A stretch of 64,000 nucleotides of DNA from the NCBI GenBank assembly GCA_965214675.1, contig OZ243969.1:1426001-1490000 (forward strand), read 5' to 3'. Both the position numbers and the translations under genes were made by a program. The notes under the pieces are model-generated. The model was not told where the DNA came from. It saw only the letters and a program-made list of their open reading frames with translations, and ran no database searches. Shown here one piece after another: positions 54,797 to 63,102 of this stretch (positions are counted from its first letter, which is position 1; the number at the start of each line of letters is the position of its first letter). This DNA is from WTFY01 sp965214675 (GTDB lineage: Bacteria; Pseudomonadota; Gammaproteobacteria; UBA4575).

Positions 54797-55451
54797 CTTC
54801 TTCACCAATAAGCACTAGATGTTCTCCCTCAAGTACCCGCATCAGAAAGGGCTTCCTGGCTACGCGTCGTTTATTGAACTCCGACACCGTATAGAGCATG
54901 GGGCTGATCTTTCGTGCAAGACTGGCTTCCACAGGAGCAAGGGCTACATAGAGATCCTCAAGCATCAGGTCGTCCGCCGTAACGAGCAGGTCGATGTCGC
55001 TTTCCGCAGTATCCGTGCCCTGCACCACAGAACCATAGAGCATGGCAAGCGTAATGCGGTCAGCAAAAGGCACCAGCGCCTGGCGGATTGGTTCAACCAG
55101 GGCAATCGTCTTGCGCACAAGGCCGATAAGTTCGTGATACACGGGACTGTCAGGGTTGGCCTGGTAATGCTTTTGTGTTCCGATCAAGGTGACGTTCACC
55201 AGCCGGCTTAAGGCCAGACGTTGCAGCTCGCGCTGCACGGCCCCGGACCCGGACCCGGTCCGCTCAATCAACTCACTGGTGAAAAAGCTTCGGTGGGGCT
55301 GGCCGAACAGCAGACCAAGGACACGCTTTTGAGTGTTGGTGAAGAGCGCATCAGCAAGACTGGCGGGTGCCTTGTGGCGGACCCTTTGGGATGATGTGGT
55401 TGGCGTATGAATGCCCATATTGGGCATTATTGTGCCCAATATGGGTAACAT
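54774..55451 (-). CDS. Winged-HTH/MNT nucleotidyltransferase antitoxin
   Basis: A 225-residue protein: an N-terminal winged helix (QKRVLGLLFGQPHRSFFTSELIER, partly quoted) and a minimal nucleotidyltransferase with YGSVVQGTDTAESDIDLLV, i.e. GSx10DxD. MNT proteins modify or neutralise HEPN RNases; here the HEPN partner is cut short. The start is uncertain: ATG 55451 lies in the tandem operator, and later ATGs at 55427 or 55418 would shorten it. Confidence 0.8.
   Translation of the reverse strand: MLPILGTIMPNMGIHTPTTSSQRVRHKAPASLADALFTNTQKRVLGLLFGQPHRSFFTSELIERTGSGSGAVQRELQRLALSRLVNVTLIGTQKHYQANPDSPVYHELIGLVRKTIALVEPIRQALVPFADRITLAMLYGSVVQGTDTAESDIDLLVTADDLMLEDLYVALAPVEASLARKISPMLYTVSEFNKRRVARKPFLMRVLEGEHLVLIGEEDGESATR
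55412..55447. promoter_or_regulatory. Two palindromic operator copies at the MNT gene start
   Basis: TGCCCA-TAT-TGGGCA (55412-55426) and TGCCCA-ATA-TGGGTA (55433-55447) are centred 21 bases apart, two helical turns. This layout fits binding of two dimers, most likely of the winged helix of the downstream MNT protein. Binding is inference. Confidence 0.6.
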
Positions 55452-55491
55452 GCAATGAGAACTTTGTTACGTGAGATTTCCCAAGACCTAA

Positions 55492-55746
55492 GTACACGCG
55501 GTTGCTTTTGCCAATCATCGGCTCAAGGTCCTTGACCGTAAGGCCTTTTCTTTCCATTTCGAACTTGACCTCCACAGGGTCCGGTATCTACCGCGGGTAG
55601 TGTTTGCTCTCATAGGCTTCAACGAGTGTCGCCAGAATATCCAGTCGTTCCCCCTCCTTTGAGTCAGGAGCAGCCGTCATCAGCTTCTCAATCTCCTTGA
55701 GTGCCCTGCGGTAATCGGTATCTGTTTTAATCGGCTTGATGTCCAT
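55492..55746 (-). pseudogene. Broken HigA-like antitoxin (COG5499 type)
   Basis: From ATG 55746 the frame reads MDIKPIKTDTDYRRALKEIE and so on, as in COG5499 HigA proteins. An in-frame TAG (55590-55588) interrupts it at codon 53, after which KFEMERKGLTVKDLEPMIG continues in the same frame, then similarity ends after SNRVY near 55492. The helix-turn-helix recognition part is missing. No partner toxin is visible. Confidence 0.7.
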
Positions 55747-55872
55747 GGTTTTTACCTCTGGCATTGAATCGTTTGCGCATCCATCTCATCATCCTGCAGC
55801 CATGCTTCCCGTCTCATCAAATGCTTCCTCCTGCAGCCTATCAAAACTGGACAGTTTGTAGGTTCCTCCGCA

Positions 55873-55907
55873 ACACGAACTATAACGCATTGCGTTATAG
55901 TTCGTGT
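55873..55907. promoter_or_regulatory. 35-bp perfect palindrome, likely HigBA operator
   Basis: Arms ACACGAACTATAACGCA (55873-55889) and its exact reverse complement (55891-55907) with one central base. It abuts the start of the decayed higB and precedes higA. HigA dimers bind such long palindromes. It is preserved although the toxin is broken. Confidence 0.75.
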
Positions 55908-56176
55908 GTGACCAGGACGTTCACCTGCAGGGAAACCAAGGAAATCTGGGACGGATATTCTTCCAAAAAATTTCCGATGAATATCCAGAATACAGCCAGG
56001 CGCAAGCTGAGGATACTGAACAGTGCCCGAAACATGCAGGATCTGCGGATACCCCCGGCAAACCGTCTGAAAGTTTTGCGGGGCAGCACAGCATACGAAT
56101 CAATGATCAGTACCGTATCTGCTTTATCTGGCGGCAAGGGAAAGCGTACCGGGTCGAAATCGTCGACTACCACTGA
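55908..56176 (+). pseudogene. higB: HigB toxin disrupted by a frameshift
   Basis: Frame 1 from GTG 55908 reads VTRTFTCRETKEIW then LRIPPANRLKVLRG, matching the HigB N-terminus. The C-terminus HSIRINDQYRICFIW...VEIVDYH continues in another frame. The junction at about 56080-56090 fits a 13-base deletion removing the G-x-R-x-G loop. The catalytic C-terminal part would be translated only after the shift, so the toxin should be dead. Confidence 0.7.
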
Positions 56177-56187
56177 GGAGAACTGAC

Positions 56188-56478
56188 ATGGCCAAACTCA
56201 AGAACATTCATCCAGGCGAGGTGCTGCTCAGTGATTTTCTTGAGCCGCTGGGCATCAGTCAGAACAAGCTTGCAAACTGTATCTTCGTACCGCCCCGCCG
56301 TATCAATGAAATCGTTCTTGGCAAGCGTTCCATCACGGCGGACACGGCCCTGCGACTGTCGCGTTACTTTGGCAATAGCGACAAATTCTGGATGGGACTG
56401 CAGGATGATTATGACCTGGAAGACTCCAGGAAAAAGATTGCAACCACGCTCGAAAGAATTGCAACCCATGCCGCGTAG
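56188..56478 (+). CDS. higA: HigA antitoxin
   Basis: A 96-residue protein: IHPGEVLLSDFLEPLGISQN, then the helix-turn-helix VPPRRINEIVLGKRSITADTAL (partly quoted), and LSRYFGNSDKFWMGLQDDYDL, a full HigA. It lies 11 bases after the broken higB end and is probably autoregulated through the palindrome at 55873. It is intact and could cross-neutralise another HigB. Confidence 0.92.
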   Translation: MAKLKNIHPGEVLLSDFLEPLGISQNKLANCIFVPPRRINEIVLGKRSITADTALRLSRYFGNSDKFWMGLQDDYDLEDSRKKIATTLERIATHAA

Positions 56479-56656
56479 GAGAAATCAGAAAAGCCCGGAT
56501 CGCATGCGTATCGCAGAGACGGGATGCGATTTCCGGTTCAAGAAGATCCCGAGGCGCAGCCTTGCGGCCTGACTGAGGCGGATGCCAGGTGCCCTCGCCT
56601 TATGGGAGCAGGGGATGCCTGGCCGGAGACGGTCCGATCTTGATCGCAGGGGCTGC

Positions 56657-56679
56657 AACTAAATTCTGGGACTCCTGTC
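56657..56679 (+). promoter_or_regulatory. Candidate ECF sigma promoter of the bufferin operon
   Basis: AAC (56657-56659, within TGCAACT) and GTC (56677-56679, within CTGTCTAA) are separated by 17 bases, the common ECF pattern. It lies 70 bases before the bufA ATG. Bufferin operons are often ECF-controlled; no ECF or anti-sigma gene is in the window. Confidence 0.4.
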
Positions 56680-56749
56680 TAAAGGCCCATTGGCCACCGA
56701 AGTGCAGGTGTGCCCAACGTATACCCATCAACCAAGGAGACCCCTCTCA

Positions 56750-57036
56750 TGAACAAAAAAACCCTGCTTCGATCCACCATCGCGGGAATCTTTGCCATCA
56801 GTGCCGGCCTTGCCGCCAGCAATGCCATGGCCGGCGTACCGGATGCCCCGGAAAACTGGGAAAAATGTGCGGGAGTGGCCAAGGCCGGCATGAACGATTG
56901 CGGCTCCTTCGATGGCAAGCACCAGTGTGCCGGGCAAGCCAGCGAGGACAACTCCGAGCATGAGTGGGTCTACACGCCGGAAGGCACCTGCACCAAGATC
57001 GGCGGTATGGTCAAGGCTGTCAAACCCGCCAAGTGA
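56750..57036 (+). CDS. bufA: Bufferin precursor (DUF2282)
   Basis: A 95-residue exported protein: signal peptide (STIAGIFAISAGLAASNAMA), then four Cys in KCAG, NDCG, QCAG and GTCT, the DUF2282/bufferin pattern. Bufferins are copper-binding peptides in which DUF692 enzymes convert Cys to thiooxazole-type groups. AAGGAGA lies eight bases upstream. It is followed by bufB and bufC, so the maturation system is complete. Confidence 0.88.
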
Positions 57037-57053
57037 CCCGGACCTCCACCGGT

Positions 57054-57911
57054 ATGGAGCGTGACCCGCTACAGGGTCCGGCAACGCCGCCCACTCCACG
57101 GACCGGGGTGGGGCTTCGCTCCCCGCACGTGAAGGAAATCATCCAGACCCGACCGGACCTTGATTTCTTTGAGCTGCTGACCGACAACCACCTGTGCGAC
57201 GGCGGCTATGCAAGACAGCAGGCCTACCTCATTCGGGAGCACTACCCGGTCAGCCTGCATTGCGTCGGCATGTCGCTCGGCGGCACCGACCCCACCGACT
57301 TCACCTACCTGGACAAGATCAAGACCCTCGCCAAAGAGCTTGAGCCCATGCACATCTCCGATCACCTGTGCTGGACCTCCTGTCGCTCCCACCATGCCCA
57401 TGACCTGCTGCCCCTGCCCTATACCGAGGAGGCCGTGCAGCATGTCAGCCAACGCATTTGCGACATCCAGGAGCATCTCGAGACCACGCTCGTGGTGGAG
57501 AACGTCTCAAGCTACCTGGAGTTTGAAGCATCCACTATGAGCGAGTGGGAATTCCTGGCAGCCGTGGCGGAGGAGTCCGGCAGTCGGATCCTGCTGGATC
57601 TGAACAACCTCCACGTGAGCCACTACAACAATGGTACCGATGCCGGGGAATACATCGAGAACATTGCGCTGGATCAGGTCGCAGAAATCCACCTGGCAGG
57701 CTTCGAACACAAGGGCGAGTACCTGCTCGATGCCCACAACAACCGCGTATCCGAACCCGTGTGGGCGCTGTATCGAAAACTCCTGGAAAAGACGACCGAC
57801 ATCCCGACACTGATCGAATGGGACAACGACCTGCCGCCCTTTGCCACCCTGCTGGGTGAGGCCGAGAAGGCAAGGCACTACCAGTCGCAGGCCGCAAACA
57901 CACAGAACTAG
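57054..57911 (+). CDS. bufB: MNIO (DUF692) bufferin-modifying enzyme
   Basis: A 285-residue TIM-barrel multinuclear iron oxygenase: GVGLRSPHVKEI, FFELLTDNHLCDGG, SLHCVGMSLGG and HISDHLCW hold the iron-binding His and Asp residues, with LVVENVSSYL, LLDLNNLHV and IHLAGFEHKG later. It modifies Cys residues in the bufferin core. ATG 57054 is used; a GTG at 57033 would overlap the bufA stop (GTGA) and is equally possible. Confidence 0.9.
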   Translation: MERDPLQGPATPPTPRTGVGLRSPHVKEIIQTRPDLDFFELLTDNHLCDGGYARQQAYLIREHYPVSLHCVGMSLGGTDPTDFTYLDKIKTLAKELEPMHISDHLCWTSCRSHHAHDLLPLPYTEEAVQHVSQRICDIQEHLETTLVVENVSSYLEFEASTMSEWEFLAAVAEESGSRILLDLNNLHVSHYNNGTDAGEYIENIALDQVAEIHLAGFEHKGEYLLDAHNNRVSEPVWALYRKLLEKTTDIPTLIEWDNDLPPFATLLGEAEKARHYQSQAANTQN

Positions 57912-57916
57912 AACTC

Positions 57917-58708
57917 ATGTCTGAACTGCAAGCCCTCCAGCACGCGTTCTGGTCCAGCATCAAACAGCGCAGGACCGAACCCGGGTGCATGGAGCTGGTG
58001 CGTGAGGATGGGAAGATTTCCCCGGATCAACGTGTGGATATCTACCGCACCACGATGCGGGAAGCCCATGTGCGTGCCCTGGCCACCACCTATTCGTCTT
58101 GTGAAAAGATTCTCGGGAATCGCTATTTCAAGCAACTGGCCATCCGCTACTATTATGGAAACCCTGCAAGCCACCCGGACCTGAACCGCTACGGGGAATC
58201 CTTCCCCGACTTCGTGCAGGACTTCATCGGCACTCACCAGGAGCTGGCCGAGTACCCTTACCTGCCTGATCTGGCACGACTGGAATGGCTATACGCGCAG
58301 GCCTGGTACGCGAAGGAAGATCCGGCATTCGATTTTGAGAGACTCGCAACTCTTGATGAGAACGAGTACCGCACATTACGCTTTGTACTGGGAGCACCGG
58401 TTGCGACCCTGAAGTCCGCCTACCCGATCGATGAGCTATGGAAGGCCCAGCAGGAACCAGAGACAGTCAGGGAAATTGAAGGCATTGATGAACCTCGGTG
58501 CCTGTGTATCGCAAGGGAAAACTACACGCCGACCCTCTGCAGGATCGATTACACCCGGTGGTGGGTGATGGACAAGTTGGATCAGGGTTGTACGTTCGGT
58601 GAACTTGAGGCACTCCTCCTGAAGGAGCCGATGGAGATTCCCTTGCAGAGCATCCTTCCCGAGTTGATTGCACGGCAGTGGATTTGCGGGTATCAGGTTA
58701 TTTGCTAA
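57917..58708 (+). CDS. bufC: DUF2063 bufferin partner protein
   Basis: A 263-residue protein with the DUF2063 N-terminal domain (LQALQHAFWSSIKQ..., RVDIYRTTMREAHVRALATT) and C-terminal helical part (EALLLKEPMEIPLQSILP). It forms the complex with MNIO enzymes that recruits the precursor leader. Six bases after bufB. The fourth common operon gene (DoxX-like) is not visible downstream. Confidence 0.88.
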   Translation: MSELQALQHAFWSSIKQRRTEPGCMELVREDGKISPDQRVDIYRTTMREAHVRALATTYSSCEKILGNRYFKQLAIRYYYGNPASHPDLNRYGESFPDFVQDFIGTHQELAEYPYLPDLARLEWLYAQAWYAKEDPAFDFERLATLDENEYRTLRFVLGAPVATLKSAYPIDELWKAQQEPETVREIEGIDEPRCLCIARENYTPTLCRIDYTRWWVMDKLDQGCTFGELEALLLKEPMEIPLQSILPELIARQWICGYQVIC

Positions 58709-59097
58709 AGCTGTGGTTGATCCACTGCATGAGCCCAAGGTGGCGCTCTACTGGGCAAGCAGGTTTTGTGCGCTTCAAGCGCAAACCCTGGGCCAAAAAA
58801 GCCGCCAAGGTAACGCTTCAGGGAGAGGCGTGGCAGCGGTTGTTGACGGGGAGTCTCATGCCTGCTCTCAGGGCTGTCAATACGCAGTCCTTCAACAAAA
58901 CAAAATCGCTTTTCGCATCAGTGGCAGGACACGGCAATTCATTGCAAGGCGCATGGCAAGACCCAGGGAAGGACGATGGATTGCATGGAATTTCCCCTGA
59001 TGTTTGTGTTATCTCCGTGCTGACTTGATGATCAACCTGATTGTGGGACTATGCTGAGGAATGTGCAGAGATGGTTCGCCTTGGCATAGCGTCTGTT
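58709..59097. other. Region without a supported gene
   Basis: About 390 bases after bufC. Two overlapping frames exist but show no family character, and no ribosome site. It might contain relics, but I cannot identify any. Confidence 0.4.
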
Positions 59098-59126
59098 TTG
59101 ACCGGTTATTTTGGGCTTGGTATGAT
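59098..59126 (+). promoter_or_regulatory. Sigma-70 promoter of the Fic module
   Basis: TTGACC (59098-59103), 17-base spacer, TATGAT (59121-59126), 45 bases before the antitoxin ATG at 59171. Confidence 0.7.
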
Positions 59127-59170
59127 GAAAATGGCCTGCATTCATCGGGTTCCTCAAGAGTCAGTCAATC

Positions 59171-59371
59171 ATGTCAAAGAGATCAAAATCGCACACGCTC
59201 AAAAGCCAGCAGTCTCCTCGACCTGTTAAGGGGAAAAGCAACGCCCTGAAGAGAAATGCTGGTGCAGGTCGGCAAACCAGGCAAAAGACTGTGACTCCGA
59301 CTTCCGAGCGAATCATCAGGGAAACTTCTGTAAAGCGGCGAAAAGCCATGCAGGTGTTAGCGAATCGCTAG
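59171..59371 (+). CDS. Small basic antitoxin-like protein of the Fic/Doc module
   Basis: A 66-residue, Lys/Arg-rich protein ending TSERIIRETSVKRRKAMQVLANR (last residues partly quoted). The C-terminal RETSVKRRKAM...LANR part resembles short antitoxins paired with Fic/Doc toxins. Its stop overlaps the region where the Fic protein begins. No helix-turn-helix is obvious. Function inferred from position and tail. Confidence 0.55.
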   Translation: MSKRSKSHTLKSQQSPRPVKGKSNALKRNAGAGRQTRQKTVTPTSERIIRETSVKRRKAMQVLANR

Positions 59372-59747
59372 AGGGCATTACCGCATCACGTGGGCGGATG
59401 CAGTCCGCGGTCACGAAGAGGCGCTCAAGCATGGCGGGGCTCCAGGGATTGTGAGTGCGCATGCAATCCTGTCAGCCATTGCCCGCCCATACCATGGCTA
59501 TCATCGGCTGATTCATCAGAAAGCGGCAGCTTTGCTTCATGGCATGGTCACCAATCATGGATTCTCAGACGGCAACAAGCGTACAGCCCTTTACCTGGTT
59601 GAATTGCTGGTGAGGAGAAGTGGCTACGAGTTTATAGAAGACGATATGGTCATCGCAGACACCATAACAAGTGTTGCCCAGGGAAAGACTGGCTATGCTG
59701 AACTTGCCGATTGGTTTAAGCAACGACTGGTGCAGGTCACCACGTAG
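59364..59747 (+). CDS. Fic/Doc-family toxin with no canonical start codon
   Basis: The frame encodes HYRITWADAVRGHEEALK, then AILSAIARPYHGYH and the Fic motif NHGFSDGNKRTA, ending DWFKQRLVQ. It AMPylates or phosphorylates targets such as EF-Tu. Family similarity starts near 59373, but the frame upstream to its last stop (59358) has no ATG, GTG or TTG. The first GTG (59451) would drop about 25 conserved residues. A rare start (ATC at 59364) or a lost start are alternatives. The gene is otherwise intact. Confidence 0.7.
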   Translation: MARGHYRITWADAVRGHEEALKHGGAPGIVSAHAILSAIARPYHGYHRLIHQKAAALLHGMVTNHGFSDGNKRTALYLVELLVRRSGYEFIEDDMVIADTITSVAQGKTGYAELADWFKQRLVQVTT

Positions 59748-59774
59748 CACCCTTTGTCGTGGTGCTTCTTTTTT
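59746..59774 (+). terminator. Rho-independent terminator after the Fic gene
   Basis: Stem AGCACC (59746-59751)/GGTGCT (59761-59766) with a 9-base loop, followed by TTCTTTTTT. It overlaps the Fic stop codon. Confidence 0.8.
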
Positions 59775-59957
59775 GGGGACTCCATAACAGGCCGGGCTGC
59801 AGGTTTAATCCAGGGGTGCACTCACGGAAACGCGCTGCGCCTGATTTTCTTTCGACCTCCAGTCTGGGCAACGTCATTGCCATAAATACTCCTTGAAGGG
59901 TGTCAGGACAGGCCTTCGCTGTCTGCCGAGAAAATTGCACCAGGACAACCAGCAGAA

Positions 59958-60260
59958 TCAAACGGTGACCCGCTCCCCTTCGGCCTCCAGACGCTCGAGC
60001 ACATCGTACAACTCATTAAACGGCACCACTTCCCCCGAGGTTCGCAACTGACGTTCAGTGCCGGCGTATACGACAGCCTTCATCGAAATCTCCGGGACCA
60101 GTCCGGCGATGGTGTTGAGGGAATCAAAGAAATCCGCAGCGATGGTAGCACTGGACTTGATCTCGATTGCGCCCAGACCAGTCGCCGTCTTGAACAGCAG
60201 GTGGAGGCAAGGTGTGATGTCACGTTCTATCATGACAGGGAAGGGTACCTTGATTTGCAC
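59958..60260 (-). pseudogene. C-terminal fragment of a DUF4143/AAA ATPase
   Basis: The 100-residue frame reads GLGAIEIKSSATIAADFFDS, then MKAVVYAGTERQLRTSGEVV, the C-terminal end of DUF4143 ATPases, in which the EIKS motif resembles a nuclease fold. The AAA part is missing and the frame starts at a GTG inside an inverted repeat, so it is a remnant. Confidence 0.6.
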
Positions 60261-60293
60261 AATATGAAGCTATAGATTTCATATTGTGCAAAT
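60253..60293. repeat. 16-bp perfect inverted repeat
   Basis: ATTTGCACAATATGAA (60253-60268) and TTCATATTGTGCAAAT (60278-60293) are exact reverse complements with a 9-base spacer. It covers the start of the DUF4143 remnant. It could be an operator or the end of a lost element. Confidence 0.65.
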
Positions 60294-60593
60294 ACATCAA
60301 TGAGTGGATACCAGAGCCGTCTGGGGCTTGTACACATCTTGATCTCTCCCGCCGATGCCAAACTCCAGGGCAGCCCTTGCACTCGACAGTGTCATCTCGG
60401 TTCCGCTCCTGAACCGGAAATTCTTCAGTCTTGCTGCGTAATGTCCGCCGCCGGCCCCTCAAGGCCCCTCCAGACATCGCCTTCCAGGGCCTTGCAGTAC
60501 GACAGGAAAACGGACAGTTTATTTGTTATGAAACCGGACAGTTCTATTTGTTTGACCGAAGTGCGAATTCCGTCGCCACTGTATTACCCTGAG

Positions 60594-61075
60594 CCTTCCT
60601 TATATTCCTGAATCAGGACCTGCCATACCGCCATCGGCATTGGGGTCACCTCGTACTTGAAGTACCCGGCGCTTTGCGTGCACGTGTCCTGGCGAGCCCT
60701 CGAAGTGGTTGCGCAGGCTGGCCAGGATCGAGGCATCCGCGATCGCGATGTAGATGGGATTGGAATCGCTCTGCTTGATGAACAGCTGGTTGATGCCCGC
60801 ATCGTTGCGGGCGCGGCACACCTCCTTGCGCGTGAAGCGGTAGAAGTGGTCGGAGCCAATCAGCACAGCCCTACCCAGCCCGGCCGGGTGTCTCGATCCA
60901 CTGGCTCTCAATGAAGTGTTCATCGACTTGCCTCGCCGTAGAGCCCGAGCCTGAACCGTGGCTGCGCATGTGCGGAAAATGAATGGTGGTGTCCGTGATT
61001 CTGCAGATCTGCCCGTTGGCCATGAAACAGAACACCCTGGTGTTTGGATCTGCTATGAATACATAAAAAAAGCCA
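60594..61075 (-). pseudogene. Frameshifted gene of unknown family
   Basis: Three consecutive minus-strand frames each look protein-like: VFCFMANGQICRITDTTIHF, then FYRFTRKEVCRARNDAGINQ, then YFKYEVTPMPMAVWQVLIQE. Together they would make a protein of about 150 residues, with at least two frameshifts. I do not recognise the family. Confidence 0.35.
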
Positions 61076-61104
61076 GCCCCCGATGTCTACTCAAAGGGCT
61101 GGCT
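61065..61104 (-). terminator. Rho-independent terminator of the lipoprotein gene
   Basis: On the minus strand, AGCCAGCCC (61104-61096) pairs with GGGCTGGCT (61079-61071) across a 16-base loop, followed by TTTTTT (61070-61065). It lies about 100 bases after the lipoprotein stop at 61209. Confidence 0.85.
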
Positions 61105-61208
61105 GGGTTGTGACCACTATGAAGAATTGGGAGCTTCGGTAGTCACGCACAAGGGGAGGAAATCATACTAACCTCCCCTTATTCCTAGATACCTTGCGGT
61201 ATCCTTTT

Positions 61209-62693
61209 TTACTGCTTCGTTGCTCCAAAGGCGCCCGCTACGTGGCCATTTTTGAAGTGGCCATTGAACGTCCCAACGACACTTGCAGGATGCGGATTTG
61301 TAGAATTATTAACTCGAGCAGGACCATGGAAGCTTCCTGCAAAGTTTCCTAAAGGTCCCTTTGCATCTCCATCTTTATATCCGTAAGTCGTCCCTGAAAA
61401 GGTTCCACCTGCTTCATCATTGCCAGTTGCAGTAGCATCAGTTCTGTCAAGTGTCAGAGTCCAATCAGCGATTGAAGCACCGGTGCTGTCCATGAAGTTC
61501 GTTATCGTGCCGGTAACGGTATCTTCATGAGCACTACCTACAGTATTTCCACCAAAGGAGGCTGTTAGCATGGCATCCGCTGTAAATTGTCCAGAAGAAA
61601 ACGGAGATGTCGGATCTCCATCCGAATCTATGGTTTTCAGCATATACAGGCCAGTTGCCGGGCCTTCGTATGTTGCAGTTCCCTCGGAGTCTGTTGCGTC
61701 ATATGACAGTTCACCTCTTGAATAGACTTCGACATCGTAGGTCACTTCGCCATCCCGGGCCGTGGTTTTCTCAAGCCAATAACCGAATACCAAGTAGTCT
61801 GGATCAGGAACTACGCCCTGTACCATCGTGCCAGTCGCTGGTGTGCTACCGGCAGCTGGAGCGCCCATAACAAAACCGTCAGGTGTGAATGTCAAACCCC
61901 CCGTTACCACCAAAACACCTTTAGAATTGGCCCTGACATTACAGCCTACTGTAGCACTACCACTACATGTAAATTTTCCTTCTAAACCAAAGAAACTACC
62001 CAACACCTCGTTGTCAACACCTGGTGTCTGCGGATCATTTGCGCCTGGAATGTCGAAGTTTGAATTCGCAGGAACATGTGCACCGCGAAACATGAATTTG
62101 TCAGAATCAGCCGCTGGATTGAATCCGTTTGCTGCAAAGGTCACCATACCATTATCATCAGCATCTATTGCCGCGGAATCGACATAGGTTTTTTCTACAC
62201 CAGTGCCACCACTACCAAAAAACACTGCATATCTCTGTGCAGTTGGGTCCTCAACATTGTTATAGAGCACACCCTCACGCACGACATTGCCCGCTTGGTT
62301 GGTTTGGGTATAAGCGTTACTCACCCAGTTACCGCCAAGAGATGTATAAGTGGCATCTGTGTCTGACTTGAAACCGGTAGGCGTTTCATCGTCCATAATT
62401 TTGCCCATGGCCTCGCTTATTTGACTTCGTGTGACCCTCTCATTATTGCCAAGGGCACCCGCTACTCTCATAGCTTCAGCATCAATGTCATCTTGTGAGA
62501 CTGGAGTCACACAGTCAGGTGGTGTTCCTGTTTGCCCTGCAGGACACTCGTCAGCTGGTGGCATCCCATCGGCTGTGTCATCCATGGCTGTATCGCTGCT
62601 ACTTGAGCCACCACCGCCGCCACAGCCAGTTATTCCAAGAGAAAATATGGCAAGCAGACAGACCGCTCCCCACAAACATCTGGTTTTGTACAT
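61209..62693 (-). CDS. Surface lipoprotein with TbpB-like C-terminal barrel
   Basis: A 494-residue lipoprotein: lipobox GITGC followed by a Gly/Ser linker, an N-terminal Asp-rich part, and repeated beta-rich regions ending with FSGTTYGYKDGD and VVGTFNGHFKNGHVAGAFGA, the small-barrel pattern of transferrin-binding and factor-H-binding-like lipoproteins. These are exported by Slam translocons; none is in the window. Base composition is lower in GC than neighbours, suggesting acquisition. Confidence 0.75.
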   Translation of the reverse strand: MYKTRCLWGAVCLLAIFSLGITGCGGGGGSSSSDTAMDDTADGMPPADECPAGQTGTPPDCVTPVSQDDIDAEAMRVAGALGNNERVTRSQISEAMGKIMDDETPTGFKSDTDATYTSLGGNWVSNAYTQTNQAGNVVREGVLYNNVEDPTAQRYAVFFGSGGTGVEKTYVDSAAIDADDNGMVTFAANGFNPAADSDKFMFRGAHVPANSNFDIPGANDPQTPGVDNEVLGSFFGLEGKFTCSGSATVGCNVRANSKGVLVVTGGLTFTPDGFVMGAPAAGSTPATGTMVQGVVPDPDYLVFGYWLEKTTARDGEVTYDVEVYSRGELSYDATDSEGTATYEGPATGLYMLKTIDSDGDPTSPFSSGQFTADAMLTASFGGNTVGSAHEDTVTGTITNFMDSTGASIADWTLTLDRTDATATGNDEAGGTFSGTTYGYKDGDAKGPLGNFAGSFHGPARVNNSTNPHPASVVGTFNGHFKNGHVAGAFGATKQ

Positions 62694-63102
62694 CGTCAGA
62701 CTCCTATGTCATGTCTGTTGCAAATTTCCGGCCTGGTGCCGGGCCATTGCAAACATCTACATAGGAAAAGATATTCCAGCCTATTTGCTTGGGCACGAGT
62801 AGCTAACTTGCGCCGGGATCAAGCTTATTCAGCAGGTGACCCGACTGTGCGGGACCCCATGCAGATTGTTTGCAGGCCCCACTATATCAAAAACTTCGTG
62901 AATTGGTAATCGTTCTATGAAATTTTCAAAAATATCTCCGGATCGGACTTTTTAGACATTTCACAAGACCTTTAGTTTTGAAGGTGTCTAAAAAGATTGC
63001 CGGTCAGCGTGTTGGGTGCTGCACCCGGCATGAGGATGATCCAGGGGAAGTGCCGAATACCATGCATGGAACCACGATGGGCTCCAGGCACATCTTCGAT
63101 GC
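62694..63102. other. Upstream region of the lipoprotein gene
   Basis: About 410 bases. An inverted repeat TTTTTAGACA (62949-62958)/TGTCTAAAAA (62985-62994) with a 26-base spacer lies near its right end. No gene was recognised. The lipoprotein promoter should be here but was not placed. Confidence 0.45.
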
